A stretch of 64,000 nucleotides of DNA from the NCBI GenBank assembly GCA_030428745.1, contig JAUIEG010000001.1, forward strand, positions 44,579 through 108,578, given 5' to 3'. Positions within the stretch are counted from its first letter, which is position 1, and each line of letters opens with the position of its first letter. Origin of the DNA: Alphaproteobacteria bacterium. Its GTDB lineage: Bacteria; Pseudomonadota; Alphaproteobacteria; Caulobacterales; Parvularculaceae. Made by a program: the position numbers and the translations under genes. The notes under the pieces were generated by a model. The model was given only the letters and a program-made list of their open reading frames with translations, was not told the DNA's origin and did no database searches. Below are positions 15,959 through 25,698 of the stretch, piece after piece.

Positions 15959-16244
15959 CAAACCGCAAACGGCGCCCGCCACGCTCAGAATTCCGGTTAT
16001 CGCATTCGGACTTAGCGTAAGCGCGTTTTGCGCCATCACCTATTCACTCTGCGTGCTGTTCTACATCCTATTTCCGGGATCGGCTGAAAAGCATGTCCTC
16101 CTTTCCTTTTATACGCCTTGGTTCGAGGTTCTCAGCTGGTCCGGGTTTTTCCTGGGACTTCTCGGAAGCATCGTTTGCGGCTGGTATATCGCTCTTGTAT
16201 TCGGGCCGATTTACAATTTTTTTGCTGCATGGCGGCGCCGATGA
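15945..16244 (+). CDS. DUF5676 family small membrane protein (second copy)
   Basis: A 99-residue protein with two hydrophobic segments and the W-Y-I-A-L-V-F-G-P-I-Y-N-F-F signature near the end, the same family as the gene at 2441. The ATG at 15945 is supported by GGAGG about seven bases upstream. It overlaps the end of the YHS gene in another frame, which implies coupled translation. Function is unknown. The repeated association with metal genes in this window is notable. Confidence 0.75.
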   Translation: MAHTDKPQTAPATLRIPVIAFGLSVSAFCAITYSLCVLFYILFPGSAEKHVLLSFYTPWFEVLSWSGFFLGLLGSIVCGWYIALVFGPIYNFFAAWRRR

Positions 16245-16379
16245 AATCCGCCACCGCACATGTGTCTTCCAAAGACGATTTCACCGAAGAAAGAACTGCG
16301 CAAGCATGTCCGTTGCTAAACTGTCCAAACGCTCCCTTTCTCGGGAGCGGCTGCTTAAGACGTTGTTGAGCTCGCATAT

Positions 16380-17162
16380 ATGACGAAGAATGACGACAGC
16401 CCCACCGTTCAATCCAAGGCGTCATACAAAAAGGCGTTGCGCAGGCTTCAGATCGGCCTTGTTAAGATACAACGGCATGTCATTTCTCATAACCACCGCG
16501 TTCTGATCATTTTTGAAGGGCGGGACGCGGCCGGAAAGGATGGCGCGATCAAGAGAATCGTTCAGCATCTTTCACCGCGGGAAACCCGCGTCGTGGCGCT
16601 TGGCAAGCCGTCCAGCCACGATGAACGATCGTGGTATTTTCAACGCTATGCGCCCTATCTTCCGGCGGATCAGGAGATCGTGCTGTTCAACCGGTCCTGG
16701 TATAACCGCGCCGGCGTCGAACAGGTCATGGGCTTTTGCACAGACGCCCAATACAACGCATTCTTTCCCGCCGTCCTTTCTTTCGAAAAGATGCTCATCG
16801 ATGATGGAACGCAAGTCCTCAAATACTACCTCGACATCAGCCGGGAAGAACAAATCCGGCGCCTCGAAGACCGGCGAACGAACCCGCTAAAGCAGTGGAA
16901 AGTCAGCCCGATTGACAAAGTCGCGATTGATAAATGGGACGACTACACGAAAGCGCGGAACGAAATGTTGCGGCGAACGGATATCGCCGCTGCGCCGTGG
17001 CATATTGTCCGTACCGATAACAAGCGGGCGGCCCGTCTAAACATCATCAGGCATATGCTATCGCAATTGGAGTGCCCGGATAGGGATGAACACGAGGCTC
17101 AGCCCGACCCGAACATCTTATTTCGATTTGCAGAACAGGATTTGCCTCGGCTCGCATCTTGA
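16380..17162 (+). CDS. ppk2: Polyphosphate kinase 2 (PPK2)
   Basis: A 260-residue single-domain PPK2: Walker A-like F-E-G-R-D-A-A-G-K-D-G (46-56), then F-N-R-S-W-Y-N-R-A-G-V-E (about 103-114), and a C-terminal T-D-N-K-x-x-A-R-L-N. These enzymes use inorganic polyphosphate to phosphorylate nucleoside diphosphates (class I), regenerating ATP/GTP. Length fits class I. It lies between a metal-binding membrane gene pair and an ABC exporter, 135 bases after DUF5676. Polyphosphate also buffers metals, so a stress role is plausible. Confidence 0.88.
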   Translation: MTKNDDSPTVQSKASYKKALRRLQIGLVKIQRHVISHNHRVLIIFEGRDAAGKDGAIKRIVQHLSPRETRVVALGKPSSHDERSWYFQRYAPYLPADQEIVLFNRSWYNRAGVEQVMGFCTDAQYNAFFPAVLSFEKMLIDDGTQVLKYYLDISREEQIRRLEDRRTNPLKQWKVSPIDKVAIDKWDDYTKARNEMLRRTDIAAAPWHIVRTDNKRAARLNIIRHMLSQLECPDRDEHEAQPDPNILFRFAEQDLPRLAS

Positions 17163-17237
17163 TTTGAGCGCGATCGTGTTCCGTGGCCCAGTCAGAAAAA
17201 GTAGACTATCATTTTCAACCAATTAGGCTGGACGGCG

Positions 17238-18233
17238 ATGATGAAGAGACCACTTGTACTTGCGATAGGCGCCGGCGCGCTCATCGTCGTCAGCGGATTT
17301 GCCTGGAACTATTTCAATCAGGCCGCCCACGAACAAACGCATCTTCAGCTCTACGGAAATGTTGATGTCCGCCAAGTCGATCTCTCGTTTAAGATTGGAG
17401 GGCGGCTTGAAGCTGTCAATTTCGAGGAAGGCGACGCAGTCAAAGCGGGTGACATTGTCGCCTCGCTCGAAAAGGCGGACTTTGAAGACCAGGCTAGCTT
17501 GGCCCAGGCCGCGGTGCAGTCCCGTATGGCTATTCTCGAAAAACTCGAACGCGGCGCCCGCTCCGAAGAAATAGCCCAAGCGAGAGCTGAACTCGATGCT
17601 CGGCAAGCGGCGTTTACATTCGCGGAAGCGACACTCAATCGCATTGAGCCCCTCGCTGCAATCGGCGCCGACACCCACCAGCAGCATGATCAAGCACAAG
17701 CTGAACACGATAAAGCAGCGGCCGCGGTCGCCGCCGCACGGGAGGCGCTTGAACTTCTCGTCAGCGGGTCGCGCGAAGAAGACATTAAGGCTGCGCGCGC
17801 TGCACTGAACGCGGACGAGGCTACCCTAAGTCTCGCGCAACGGCGCCTCTCCGACACCGATCTTGCCGCGCCCAATGACGGCGTGATCTTAACGCGGGTA
17901 CGTGAACCCGGTGCGGTCGTGGCCGCCGGGCAGCCCATATACACCTTGTCTCTCTCTTCGCCGGTCTGGGTTCGAACTTATGTCGCAGAACCGGATCTCG
18001 GCAATATCCGTCCCGGCATGGTTGCTGCCGTGCGCACCGATTCCGGCGAGCAATATGACGGACAAGTCGGGTTCATTTCGCCGACCGCCGAATTCACGCC
18101 GAAATCGGTCGAAACGAAAGAGCTTCGCACAAGCCTCGTCTATCGCGTGCGCGTGATCGTCGATAATCCGGACGGCGGTCTGCGGCAGGGCATGCCTGTG
18201 ACCGTCACCCTTCAGCTTGACGCCGAAGGCTGA
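17238..18233 (+). CDS. HlyD-family membrane fusion protein (YbhG-like)
   Basis: A 331-residue periplasmic adaptor with an N-terminal membrane anchor (about 7-24), a biotinyl-lipoyl-like half (G-G-R-L-E-A-V-N-F-E-E-G-D-A-V-K-A-G-D), a long alpha-helical coiled-coil hairpin (about 95-200, rich in Ala/Glu/Arg repeats) and a closing barrel with L-A-A-P-x-D-G. It is followed within six bases by the dual ATPase and two permeases, the hlyD-ybhF-ybhS-ybhR order of E. coli YbhGFSR, which exports drugs and cations. It probably bridges the inner-membrane ABC pump to an outer-membrane channel. Confidence 0.85.
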   Translation: MMKRPLVLAIGAGALIVVSGFAWNYFNQAAHEQTHLQLYGNVDVRQVDLSFKIGGRLEAVNFEEGDAVKAGDIVASLEKADFEDQASLAQAAVQSRMAILEKLERGARSEEIAQARAELDARQAAFTFAEATLNRIEPLAAIGADTHQQHDQAQAEHDKAAAAVAAAREALELLVSGSREEDIKAARAALNADEATLSLAQRRLSDTDLAAPNDGVILTRVREPGAVVAAGQPIYTLSLSSPVWVRTYVAEPDLGNIRPGMVAAVRTDSGEQYDGQVGFISPTAEFTPKSVETKELRTSLVYRVRVIVDNPDGGLRQGMPVTVTLQLDAEG

Positions 18234-18238
18234 GCCCC

Positions 18239-19969
18239 GTGGGCCGGCCGCTCGCGCAAATCGACCGCGTGACGAAGCGCTTCGTCAAAACCGGCCCGCC
18301 TGCCATTGACGCCGTCACGGCGTCGATCGCGGCCGGGGCTATCACTGGTGTCGTCGGGCCGGACGGCGCGGGCAAGACCACGCTCTTGCGCCTGATGGCG
18401 GGTCTGTTGGCGCCCGATGAAGGCGCATTGACAGTGTGCGGCTTCGACAGCGTTCGTGAGATCGCCAACGCGCGTCCCTCGATCGCCTACATGCCGCAGC
18501 ATTTCGGCCTCTATGAAGATCTTACCGTCATTGAAAATCTTCATCTTTACGCGGACCTGCGCTCCGTTGACGAAAGCGAACGCGGCGGCGTTTTCGAACG
18601 GTTGCTTGATTTTACTAACCTGGCGCAATTCACAAAACGGCGCGCCGGGAAACTGTCTGGCGGCATGAAACAAAAACTCGGTCTTGCGTGCGCATTGATG
18701 GGAGCGCCGCAGCTATTGCTTCTCGACGAACCGAGCGTCGGCGTCGACCCGATCTCCCGGCGCGAATTGTGGCGTATGATCCTGGAACTGGCCGATCAAG
18801 GTATCGGCGTCGTGTGGAGCACCGCCTATCTCGACGAGGCCGAACGCTGCGAATCTGTGATCCTGCTCAGTGAAGGAAAACCTGTCTATCACGGGCCGCC
18901 CGTTGACTTCACGCATAAAGTCGAAGGAAAGGTCGCCCTGATCCGCAACATGCCGGGCGACAAACGCGATGTGTTGATGCGGGCGATGGAGGCGCCGGAA
19001 ATTCTCGACGGCGTCATTCAGGGAAACACCATTCGTCTCGTTCTCAACAACCCTATGGCGGAGGATCAGTTGCGTAGCGCGCTTTCGCTAGCGGACGCTG
19101 AGATCGAGAAGGTCCCTCCCCGCTTCGAAGACGCCTTTATGGCGAGCCTTGGCGGCGGGCCGAAAAAGCGCTCGCCTTTCACGGCGCGCCCGGTCCATGG
19201 TGCAGCGCCCGACGAGATCGTCATTAAAGCCGACGCGCTGACGAAAAAGTTCGGCGACTTTACCGCCGCCGACCAGATCACGTTCTCTATCCGGCGAGGA
19301 GAAGTGTTCGGTCTCATCGGACCGAACGGGGCCGGCAAATCAACCACGTTCAAGATGCTCTGCGGGCTGTTGCGCCCCACGTCGGGCCACGCCCGCATTT
19401 CAGGACTGGACTTCGCGGCGGCGCCAAGCAAGGCGCGGGCGCGCCTCGGTTATATGGCGCAGAAATTTTCGCTCTACGGCGATCTCACCGTTCGTCAGAA
19501 CCTGGAGTTTTTCGCCGGCGCATACGGCTTGTCAGGAAAGCGCAAGACCGCCGCACTCGATCAGGCGATCACGACGTTCAACTTCGCACCCTACCTTGAG
19601 GCCCAGGCCGCAAGACTGCCGCTGGGCTATAAACAGCGCCTCGCCCTTTCCTGCGCCGTTTTGCATGATCCGGATGTTTTGTTTCTCGACGAGCCGACAT
19701 CCGGCGTCGATCCGCGCACGCGCCGGGAATTCTGGACGCATATTAACGCCATGGCCCGACGCGGCGTCACCATCATGGTGACGACCCATTTTCTCGACGA
19801 AGCCGAGTATTGCGATCGTATTGCGCTGATATTTCGCGGTCGGGTGATCGCTGAAGGCCTTCCCGATGAACTCAAGACCCGTTCGCGGCGCGAAGGCGCC
19901 GATGCGCCGACCCTTGAACAGGCTTTTATCACGCTCGTGCGCGAATTCGACGAGCGGGAGGCAATATGA
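18239..19969 (+). CDS. Dual-domain ABC exporter ATPase (YbhF-like)
   Basis: A 576-residue protein with two complete ABC cassettes. The first has Walker A G-P-D-G-A-G-K-T-T and signature L-S-G-G-M. The second has G-P-N-G-A-G-K-S-T and a degenerate signature (L-P-L-G-Y-K-Q-R), with Walker B L-F-L-D-E-P-T-S-G-V-D. It starts at GTG 18239, five bases after the HlyD stop, and overlaps the first permease by four bases. It energises the YbhS/YbhR-like permease pair. The missing second Ser-Gly-Gly signature suggests two non-equivalent ATP sites. Confidence 0.88.
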   Translation: MGRPLAQIDRVTKRFVKTGPPAIDAVTASIAAGAITGVVGPDGAGKTTLLRLMAGLLAPDEGALTVCGFDSVREIANARPSIAYMPQHFGLYEDLTVIENLHLYADLRSVDESERGGVFERLLDFTNLAQFTKRRAGKLSGGMKQKLGLACALMGAPQLLLLDEPSVGVDPISRRELWRMILELADQGIGVVWSTAYLDEAERCESVILLSEGKPVYHGPPVDFTHKVEGKVALIRNMPGDKRDVLMRAMEAPEILDGVIQGNTIRLVLNNPMAEDQLRSALSLADAEIEKVPPRFEDAFMASLGGGPKKRSPFTARPVHGAAPDEIVIKADALTKKFGDFTAADQITFSIRRGEVFGLIGPNGAGKSTTFKMLCGLLRPTSGHARISGLDFAAAPSKARARLGYMAQKFSLYGDLTVRQNLEFFAGAYGLSGKRKTAALDQAITTFNFAPYLEAQAARLPLGYKQRLALSCAVLHDPDVLFLDEPTSGVDPRTRREFWTHINAMARRGVTIMVTTHFLDEAEYCDRIALIFRGRVIAEGLPDELKTRSRREGADAPTLEQAFITLVREFDEREAI

Positions 19970-21111
19970 AACTCTTTCCCTCCTTCAATCATTCAGCGCG
20001 GCGAAGAATGACGGGGCTTATCCGCAAGGAAACGGTTCAGGTCATCCGCGATCCCAGCAATATTCTCGTCGCCGTCATATTGCCTCTCATCCTGTTGTTT
20101 CTTTTCGGCTATGGCGTCACCTTCGACCCGCGCTACTTCAATATTGGATTGGTCGTCGAGCAGGCGACGCCTGAAACCGGCAGCTTTGAATCAGCGCTCG
20201 TCAATTCGCCCTATTTCCGCATCGAGAAAGGCCATGATCGGCGCGAGTTGGAAGACGCCCTCGTCGCCGGCGACATCAAGGCGGTCGTCGTTCTGCCTGC
20301 CAAATTCGCCGCTGTCGCCTATCGTGGCGACACTGCGCCGATCCAGGTTATCGTCGATGGCGGCGATCCCAACACCGCCGAACTCGTTAGCGCTTATATC
20401 GAACGGCTCTGGGCGAACTGGCTGACGCAAGAATCGATCAGCCGCGGTCAATCGCTTCAACCGGTCCTTGTGAACCTTGAACCCCGCGTCTGGTTCAACC
20501 CGGAAATTTCAAGCCGGAACTATCTCGTGCCGGGCTCCGTCGCCATTATCCTCATGCTGATTGGCGCACTGCTGACGGCGCTCGTTGTCGCGCGCGAATG
20601 GGAACGCGGCACCATGGAGGCGCTTTTGGCGACGCCAATTGGCGTTGCGGAATTATTAATCGGCAAGCTTGCGCCCTATTTCGCACTTGGCATGATATCA
20701 ATGACGATTTCCGTCGCTACAGCCGTCTTCGTTTTCGGCGTTCCCTTTCGCGGATCGTTCCTTGTTTTGACGCTGCTTTCAGCCCTCTTCATGCTGGCGG
20801 CGCTCGGACAGGGCCTTCTCATCTCGACGATCACGCGCAATCAGCTTCTCGCCGGTCAGCTTTCCGTCATGTCCGCCTTCCTGCCGGCGTTTTATTTTTC
20901 GAACTTCGTCTTTGAAATTGGAAGCATGCCGCTTGCCCTGCGTCTGGTGAGTTATGTTATTCCGGCCAAATACTACATTTCTTCACTGCAATCCCTGTTT
21001 CTCGCTGGAAACATCCCAAGCGTTCTCATTCCGGACGCCTTGGGGATCGCAATGATAGCAGGCATCTTCTTCATTCTCACCGCGCTCGCCACGCGACGGC
21101 GGCTGGATTGA
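19966..21111 (+). CDS. ABC exporter permease (YbhS-like, ABC2 type)
   Basis: A 381-residue ABC2-type permease: one N-terminal membrane segment, a large periplasmic domain (about 55-175) and five hydrophobic segments in the C-terminal half, with the R-E-W-E-R-G-T-M-E-A-L-L-A-T-P motif of the ABC-2 family. Its ATG overlaps the ATPase stop (ATGA). It pairs with the next permease, which has the same layout. Confidence 0.88.
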   Translation: MKLFPSFNHSARRRMTGLIRKETVQVIRDPSNILVAVILPLILLFLFGYGVTFDPRYFNIGLVVEQATPETGSFESALVNSPYFRIEKGHDRRELEDALVAGDIKAVVVLPAKFAAVAYRGDTAPIQVIVDGGDPNTAELVSAYIERLWANWLTQESISRGQSLQPVLVNLEPRVWFNPEISSRNYLVPGSVAIILMLIGALLTALVVAREWERGTMEALLATPIGVAELLIGKLAPYFALGMISMTISVATAVFVFGVPFRGSFLVLTLLSALFMLAALGQGLLISTITRNQLLAGQLSVMSAFLPAFYFSNFVFEIGSMPLALRLVSYVIPAKYYISSLQSLFLAGNIPSVLIPDALGIAMIAGIFFILTALATRRRLD

Positions 21112-21115
21112 TTTT

Positions 21116-22219
21116 ATGTGGCTCAGAATCCGAACGCTCATCGTAAAAGAATTGCTGGCGAGCGCGCTGGACGCGAAAACGCGCTGGCTTGTGCTCTATT
21201 CGCCTCCCCTTTTGCTGTTAATCTATGCGTTCGCCATCACCCAGGAAGTCAAGAACATCCCCGTCGCTGTCTATAATGAAGACGCCGGAACGGTGTCGCG
21301 CGATCTTATCGCCCGCTTCGATGGCTCGCCCACATTCAGCGAAATTCTGTATTTCGACAGTTGGAAAGGCGCCGCTGCCGCGATCGATTCAAGACAAGCG
21401 GCCATGGCGATTCGACTCGATTCAGCATTTTCGCGCAGTATTGCAGCGGGGAAGCCGGCGAAAGTTCAGTTAATTCTTGACGGCCGTCGCTCCAATACGG
21501 CGCAAATTTTGGAAGGCTACGCGGCGCGTATTGTCGCCGACTTTAACAAAGAACTTGCCGGCGATGATATCCGCCCACCAACGGTTATTGTAGCGCGCGC
21601 CTGGTTCAATCCTAATTTCGAGCCGCTCTGGTCAGCAACCCCCGCCCTGTTCGCAGTGCTTACAATGGTTGTCGGATTCATGGTGTCGGCCTTGACGATC
21701 GCGCGCGAACGCGAACTCGGCACATTCGAACAGCTCCTCGTCTCGCCAATACGGCCTTTTGAAATCATGATCGGCAAGGCCGTTCCCGCCGTGTTGATCG
21801 CGCTCGCCAGCGCGGTCGCCATGCTGGCGCTTGGATCGCTCGTGCTCCAGGTTCCGCTCCGCGGCTCGATCATTTTGCTTTTCGCCGCCATGATTATCTT
21901 TCTGACATCGATCGTGGGGATTGGCCTTTTCATTTCTACTCTTGCTTCGAACCAGCAGCAGGCCGTGATCGGATTATTTTTCTATATGATGCCCGCCGTT
22001 TTGATTTCCGGTTACGCTTCACCTGTGGAAAACATGCCCGTCTGGCTGCAATGGCTGGCCGAAAGCGATCCGCTCATGCATTTCATCGTGATATGCAAAG
22101 GCGTTTTCCTTAAGAACGTACCCGCCTCGGTGATTTTTGAGCATACTTGGCCGATGGCGCTCATCGCCGTCTTTACGCTTTCAGCCGCGGCCTGGTTGTT
22201 TCGCAAGCGGTTAACCTGA
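21116..22219 (+). CDS. ABC exporter permease (YbhR-like, ABC2 type)
   Basis: A 367-residue paralogue of the preceding permease with the same one-plus-five membrane layout and R-E-R-E-L-G-T-F-E-Q-L-L-V-S-P. It starts four bases after the YbhS-like stop, so the four exporter genes form a single translationally tight block. Substrate unknown; E. coli homologues handle organic cations and antibiotics. Confidence 0.88.
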   Translation: MWLRIRTLIVKELLASALDAKTRWLVLYSPPLLLLIYAFAITQEVKNIPVAVYNEDAGTVSRDLIARFDGSPTFSEILYFDSWKGAAAAIDSRQAAMAIRLDSAFSRSIAAGKPAKVQLILDGRRSNTAQILEGYAARIVADFNKELAGDDIRPPTVIVARAWFNPNFEPLWSATPALFAVLTMVVGFMVSALTIARERELGTFEQLLVSPIRPFEIMIGKAVPAVLIALASAVAMLALGSLVLQVPLRGSIILLFAAMIIFLTSIVGIGLFISTLASNQQQAVIGLFFYMMPAVLISGYASPVENMPVWLQWLAESDPLMHFIVICKGVFLKNVPASVIFEHTWPMALIAVFTLSAAAWLFRKRLT

Positions 22220-22255
22220 AGTCCGCATAGGCCATAAAGAAAAGGATAATGCTCT

Positions 22256-24640
22256 GTGCTTAAACGGCTGTTGTCGAAACAATCGCTATTCGCAGCTAGC
22301 GTTGTCTTTGGCCTATTCGCAGCAGCGATGTTCGCGCTTGTGATTGAAACTGTCAGCAAGCGCCCATCCGAGAATCATGAGGAGATAGCCGAGACGCCAG
22401 CCGGTTCGATGACGGCCCTCGATATAAAAATGATTAAGCCGATGATCGAACGCCGCTGCGTCGTCTGCCACGGCTGTTACGACGCACCCTGTCAATTTCG
22501 GATGACGTCCCCGGAAGGGATAGCGCGCGGCGCCAGCAAAGAACCGGTTTATGATCCCGCGCGCACAACTGACGCGACGCTTACCCGTTTAGGAATCGAC
22601 GCTTCAACAACCGAGGAATGGAGGCGGCTCGGTTTTGCGGACATTGCGCCACATGGCAAGGAAGACCCCGAAAGTTCAATTCTTTGGCGAATGCTGGCGC
22701 TCGGGCGGCAACATCCGCTGCCGGCCAACATTTCTCTTCCCAAGAACATCGATCTCGACGTCACCCGAAAGCTCAGTTGCCCCGTTCCAACCGAATTCGA
22801 CAAATACGAGCGCGAAAATCCTTTCGGCGGCATGCCTTACGCCATGGCGCCGCTAGAAGAAGGCGAATGGAAAATGTTGAGCGCCTGGGTCGCAAACGGG
22901 GCGCCGCTGGACGATCTTATTAGTACAGACGATGAGACTGTGCTCGGCGACCAGATTGCTTCGTGGGAAGCATTTCTGAACGATCCGTCGCCGAAGTCAC
23001 GCCTTGTCGCCCGTTATCTCTACGAACATCTCTTTCTGGCGCATCTCTATTTTGACGATGCGGAAGACGGACCTTTCTATCAGCTTGTCCGGTCCTTTAC
23101 GCCGCCGGGACAGCCAATAGAGATTATCGCTACGCGGCGCCCTTATGACGATCCCGGCGCGGATGTGTTTTTCTATCGATTGGAACCCATTACCGAGACG
23201 ATTCTTCACAAAACCCATATGACGTATCAATTGGGTCCGGAACGCCTTGAGCGTCTCAAAGAAATATTTTTCACCGAAGGTTGGAGCGCGCCCAGCGAGC
23301 TTCCCTCCTACGAACCTTCCGTTGCGTCGAATCCATTTATCTCGTTCGCTGATATACCGGCCGAAGCGCGTTACCGGTTTTTGCTTGACGATCCTGAGTA
23401 TTTTATCCGGACGTTCATACGCGGACCCGTCTGCAGCGGTCAGGTCGCCGTAAATGTCATTGAAGACCGCTTCTGGGTGATGTTTCTCGATCCTGCTTCC
23501 GATTTATCGATCACCGATCCCAGCTATTTGAAAGACGCCGCTCCTTATCTGGGCCTTCCGGCGGAACACGCGTCAGGACCGCTCCTTGAGCGGCTCGTGC
23601 CCGTCTATCTCGATCACCACCGGCGCTATGAGGACTTTCGTCGAAAGCGCTATGACGACGCTGACCCGGAAAGGCTCGGCCCTTCTATCGACGCCATTTG
23701 GAAGGGATCGTCTGTCACAGGCGCGCCGATCCTAACCGTATTCCGGCATTTCGATAACGCGTCCGTCATTTCCGGATTTGTCGGCGATATTCCCGAAACC
23801 GCCTGGGTCATCGATTATCCGACGTTAGAACGGATCTATTACAATCTCGTCGCCGGTTTTGATGTCTTCGGTTCCGTCGAGCATCAGGTCGGAACGCGGC
23901 TCTATATGGACCTCCTCCGCATGGAGAGCGAAGACTTATTTCTTTCCTTTTTGCCGCCGGGCCGGCGGCGCGACCTTCATCAAAGCTGGTATCGCGGCGG
24001 CCACACAAAGATCCGAGTGTTAATGCATCAACAACAGATCGATATCGATCACGGCGTCCAGATCGATTATCGAACCGGCGACGCGAAATCCGAGCTGCTC
24101 TTACGCGTCCTGAAGAGCGCCAGCGGCGTTTCGCCAAAAGCCGACCCGCTAAACCGGCCGATTGACCGCGGCGGTTCGCTGTCGCCGCAAAGCCTGCTGC
24201 TATCTCGGCTTTCATCGAAGACCGCGCCCTGGGTTGAGTTCCTGCCCGAGCTGTCTTTGCTCAGAGTCAAGCGCAAGGCTGGCCCCGACCTTGCCTTCTC
24301 ATTCATACATGACAAGGCGCACACGAATGTCGCTTTTCTTTTCGCAGAATCGCTCAGACTTGAGCCTGAGAAAGACACGCTCACAATTCTTCGCGGCCAG
24401 ATCGGCAGCTACCCAAATTTCTTCTTCGTCGTTGACGAACAAATGCTGCCGCGGTTTGTGAACGATTTATCCGCCATCCATGATGACGGCGGCTGGCTCG
24501 CGTTTGTCGCCGCCTACGGCGTTCGCCGGTCGAGCTCGACATTCTGGGAGACAGCCGATTTCTTCCAGGACCAGATGATACGGCAGCATCCTTTGGAGGC
24601 AGGCCTTCTCGATTTGAACCGTTATGTCGATCCGAAATAA
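22256..24640 (+). CDS. cti: Fatty acid cis-trans isomerase
   Basis: A 794-residue protein with an N-terminal signal/anchor (about 10-32) and a c-type heme motif C-V-V-C-H at about 71-75, as in Pseudomonas/Vibrio Cti, a periplasmic heme protein that turns cis into trans unsaturated acyl chains in membrane lipids under solvent, heat or metal stress. Length is in the family range. It starts at GTG 22256, 36 bases after the exporter. With cfa at the head of the same gene run, the unit appears to rigidify the membrane by two routes. Confidence 0.9.
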   Translation: MLKRLLSKQSLFAASVVFGLFAAAMFALVIETVSKRPSENHEEIAETPAGSMTALDIKMIKPMIERRCVVCHGCYDAPCQFRMTSPEGIARGASKEPVYDPARTTDATLTRLGIDASTTEEWRRLGFADIAPHGKEDPESSILWRMLALGRQHPLPANISLPKNIDLDVTRKLSCPVPTEFDKYERENPFGGMPYAMAPLEEGEWKMLSAWVANGAPLDDLISTDDETVLGDQIASWEAFLNDPSPKSRLVARYLYEHLFLAHLYFDDAEDGPFYQLVRSFTPPGQPIEIIATRRPYDDPGADVFFYRLEPITETILHKTHMTYQLGPERLERLKEIFFTEGWSAPSELPSYEPSVASNPFISFADIPAEARYRFLLDDPEYFIRTFIRGPVCSGQVAVNVIEDRFWVMFLDPASDLSITDPSYLKDAAPYLGLPAEHASGPLLERLVPVYLDHHRRYEDFRRKRYDDADPERLGPSIDAIWKGSSVTGAPILTVFRHFDNASVISGFVGDIPETAWVIDYPTLERIYYNLVAGFDVFGSVEHQVGTRLYMDLLRMESEDLFLSFLPPGRRRDLHQSWYRGGHTKIRVLMHQQQIDIDHGVQIDYRTGDAKSELLLRVLKSASGVSPKADPLNRPIDRGGSLSPQSLLLSRLSSKTAPWVEFLPELSLLRVKRKAGPDLAFSFIHDKAHTNVAFLFAESLRLEPEKDTLTILRGQIGSYPNFFFVVDEQMLPRFVNDLSAIHDDGGWLAFVAAYGVRRSSSTFWETADFFQDQMIRQHPLEAGLLDLNRYVDPK

Positions 24641-24661
24641 GCCGCGGATCAACCGCCCTAT

Positions 24662-25618
24662 ATGCGGCGTGACGGCGTCGATAACATGAAGCTACATCCG
24701 CCATTTATCAAAATGCTCACCCTAAGAGGCAACGCACGCGTACAAGCAGGCCTCGGCGCAGTCATTGTCATGGTGCTATGGGCGAGTTGTTATCCTCTCA
24801 TTACGCTTGGGCTCCCCCATGCTCCGCACCTCACCTTTGCGGCGATGCGCGCCGCGATCGCAGGCAGTGTGTTACTAATAGTAGCGGCGGTCTCCGGCGC
24901 GCCCATCCCCAAAAGCCCTCGAATATGGGCGTGGCTTATGCTCGCGGGATTTGGCGCAACAACGCTTGGCTATCTGGGAATGTTTCACGCGGCGGAGTTT
25001 GTCGCGCCCGGATTCGCCACGATCATCGCGAACACGCAGCCCCTGCTCGCCGCAATGCTCGCTCGCTTTTTTCTGGCGGAACGCCTCCACGCGCGCACTA
25101 AATTCGGTTTAGGCATTGGCTTCGTCGGGGTTCTGATTTCAGCGTCGCCTCAATTGACCGCCGGCGGGGGCGCGGCAACCGCGAAAGGCGTCGCCTATGT
25201 CGTCCTTGCTGCTGTTGGCGTCGCAATTGGAAACATCGCCATTAAAAAACTCGCAGGCAACATTCGCCCGTCCGCCGCCATGGGCTGGCAATTGATTTTG
25301 GGTGCGCTTCCGCTCGCGTTTATGGCGGGCCTCACCGAGAATGCTGGTGGTATTCATTGGGCTCCGGCCTTTGTGGTCAGCCTCTTCACGTTAGCGCTGT
25401 TCGGAACAGCCCTCGCTTTCTGGCTTTGGCAACGCGTATTACAAATCATGGAATTATCACGCGCCAATGCGTTCAGCTTCCTTGTGCCTTTCCTCGGCGT
25501 TCTTTTTGGTGTTCTCTTTTTCGATGAACGGGTCTCTCTGGTAACAATTATCGGGGCAATTATTTCTATTGTTGGCGTACAGCTGACCTTTCGTAACGAA
25601 TCGACTATCAGGATATAG
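24662..25618 (+). CDS. EamA/DMT-family transporter
   Basis: A 318-residue protein with about ten hydrophobic segments in two EamA repeats, and a conserved P-L-x-x-L segment in the first half with an F-L-x-P-F-x-x-V-L-x-G motif in the second. DMT transporters export or import metabolites; the substrate is unknown. The ATG at 24662 is used, with 24686 an alternative. It is the last gene of the plus-strand run that begins at cfa, 21 bases after cti. Confidence 0.8.
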   Translation: MRRDGVDNMKLHPPFIKMLTLRGNARVQAGLGAVIVMVLWASCYPLITLGLPHAPHLTFAAMRAAIAGSVLLIVAAVSGAPIPKSPRIWAWLMLAGFGATTLGYLGMFHAAEFVAPGFATIIANTQPLLAAMLARFFLAERLHARTKFGLGIGFVGVLISASPQLTAGGGAATAKGVAYVVLAAVGVAIGNIAIKKLAGNIRPSAAMGWQLILGALPLAFMAGLTENAGGIHWAPAFVVSLFTLALFGTALAFWLWQRVLQIMELSRANAFSFLVPFLGVLFGVLFFDERVSLVTIIGAIISIVGVQLTFRNESTIRI

Positions 25619-25698
25619 CCGCTCGTATCAAGCGAACGAGATACATTTTCGCCCAGCATCGATCCAATGCAGTCGCTGCTTTCGCCGACTACAGAGAC

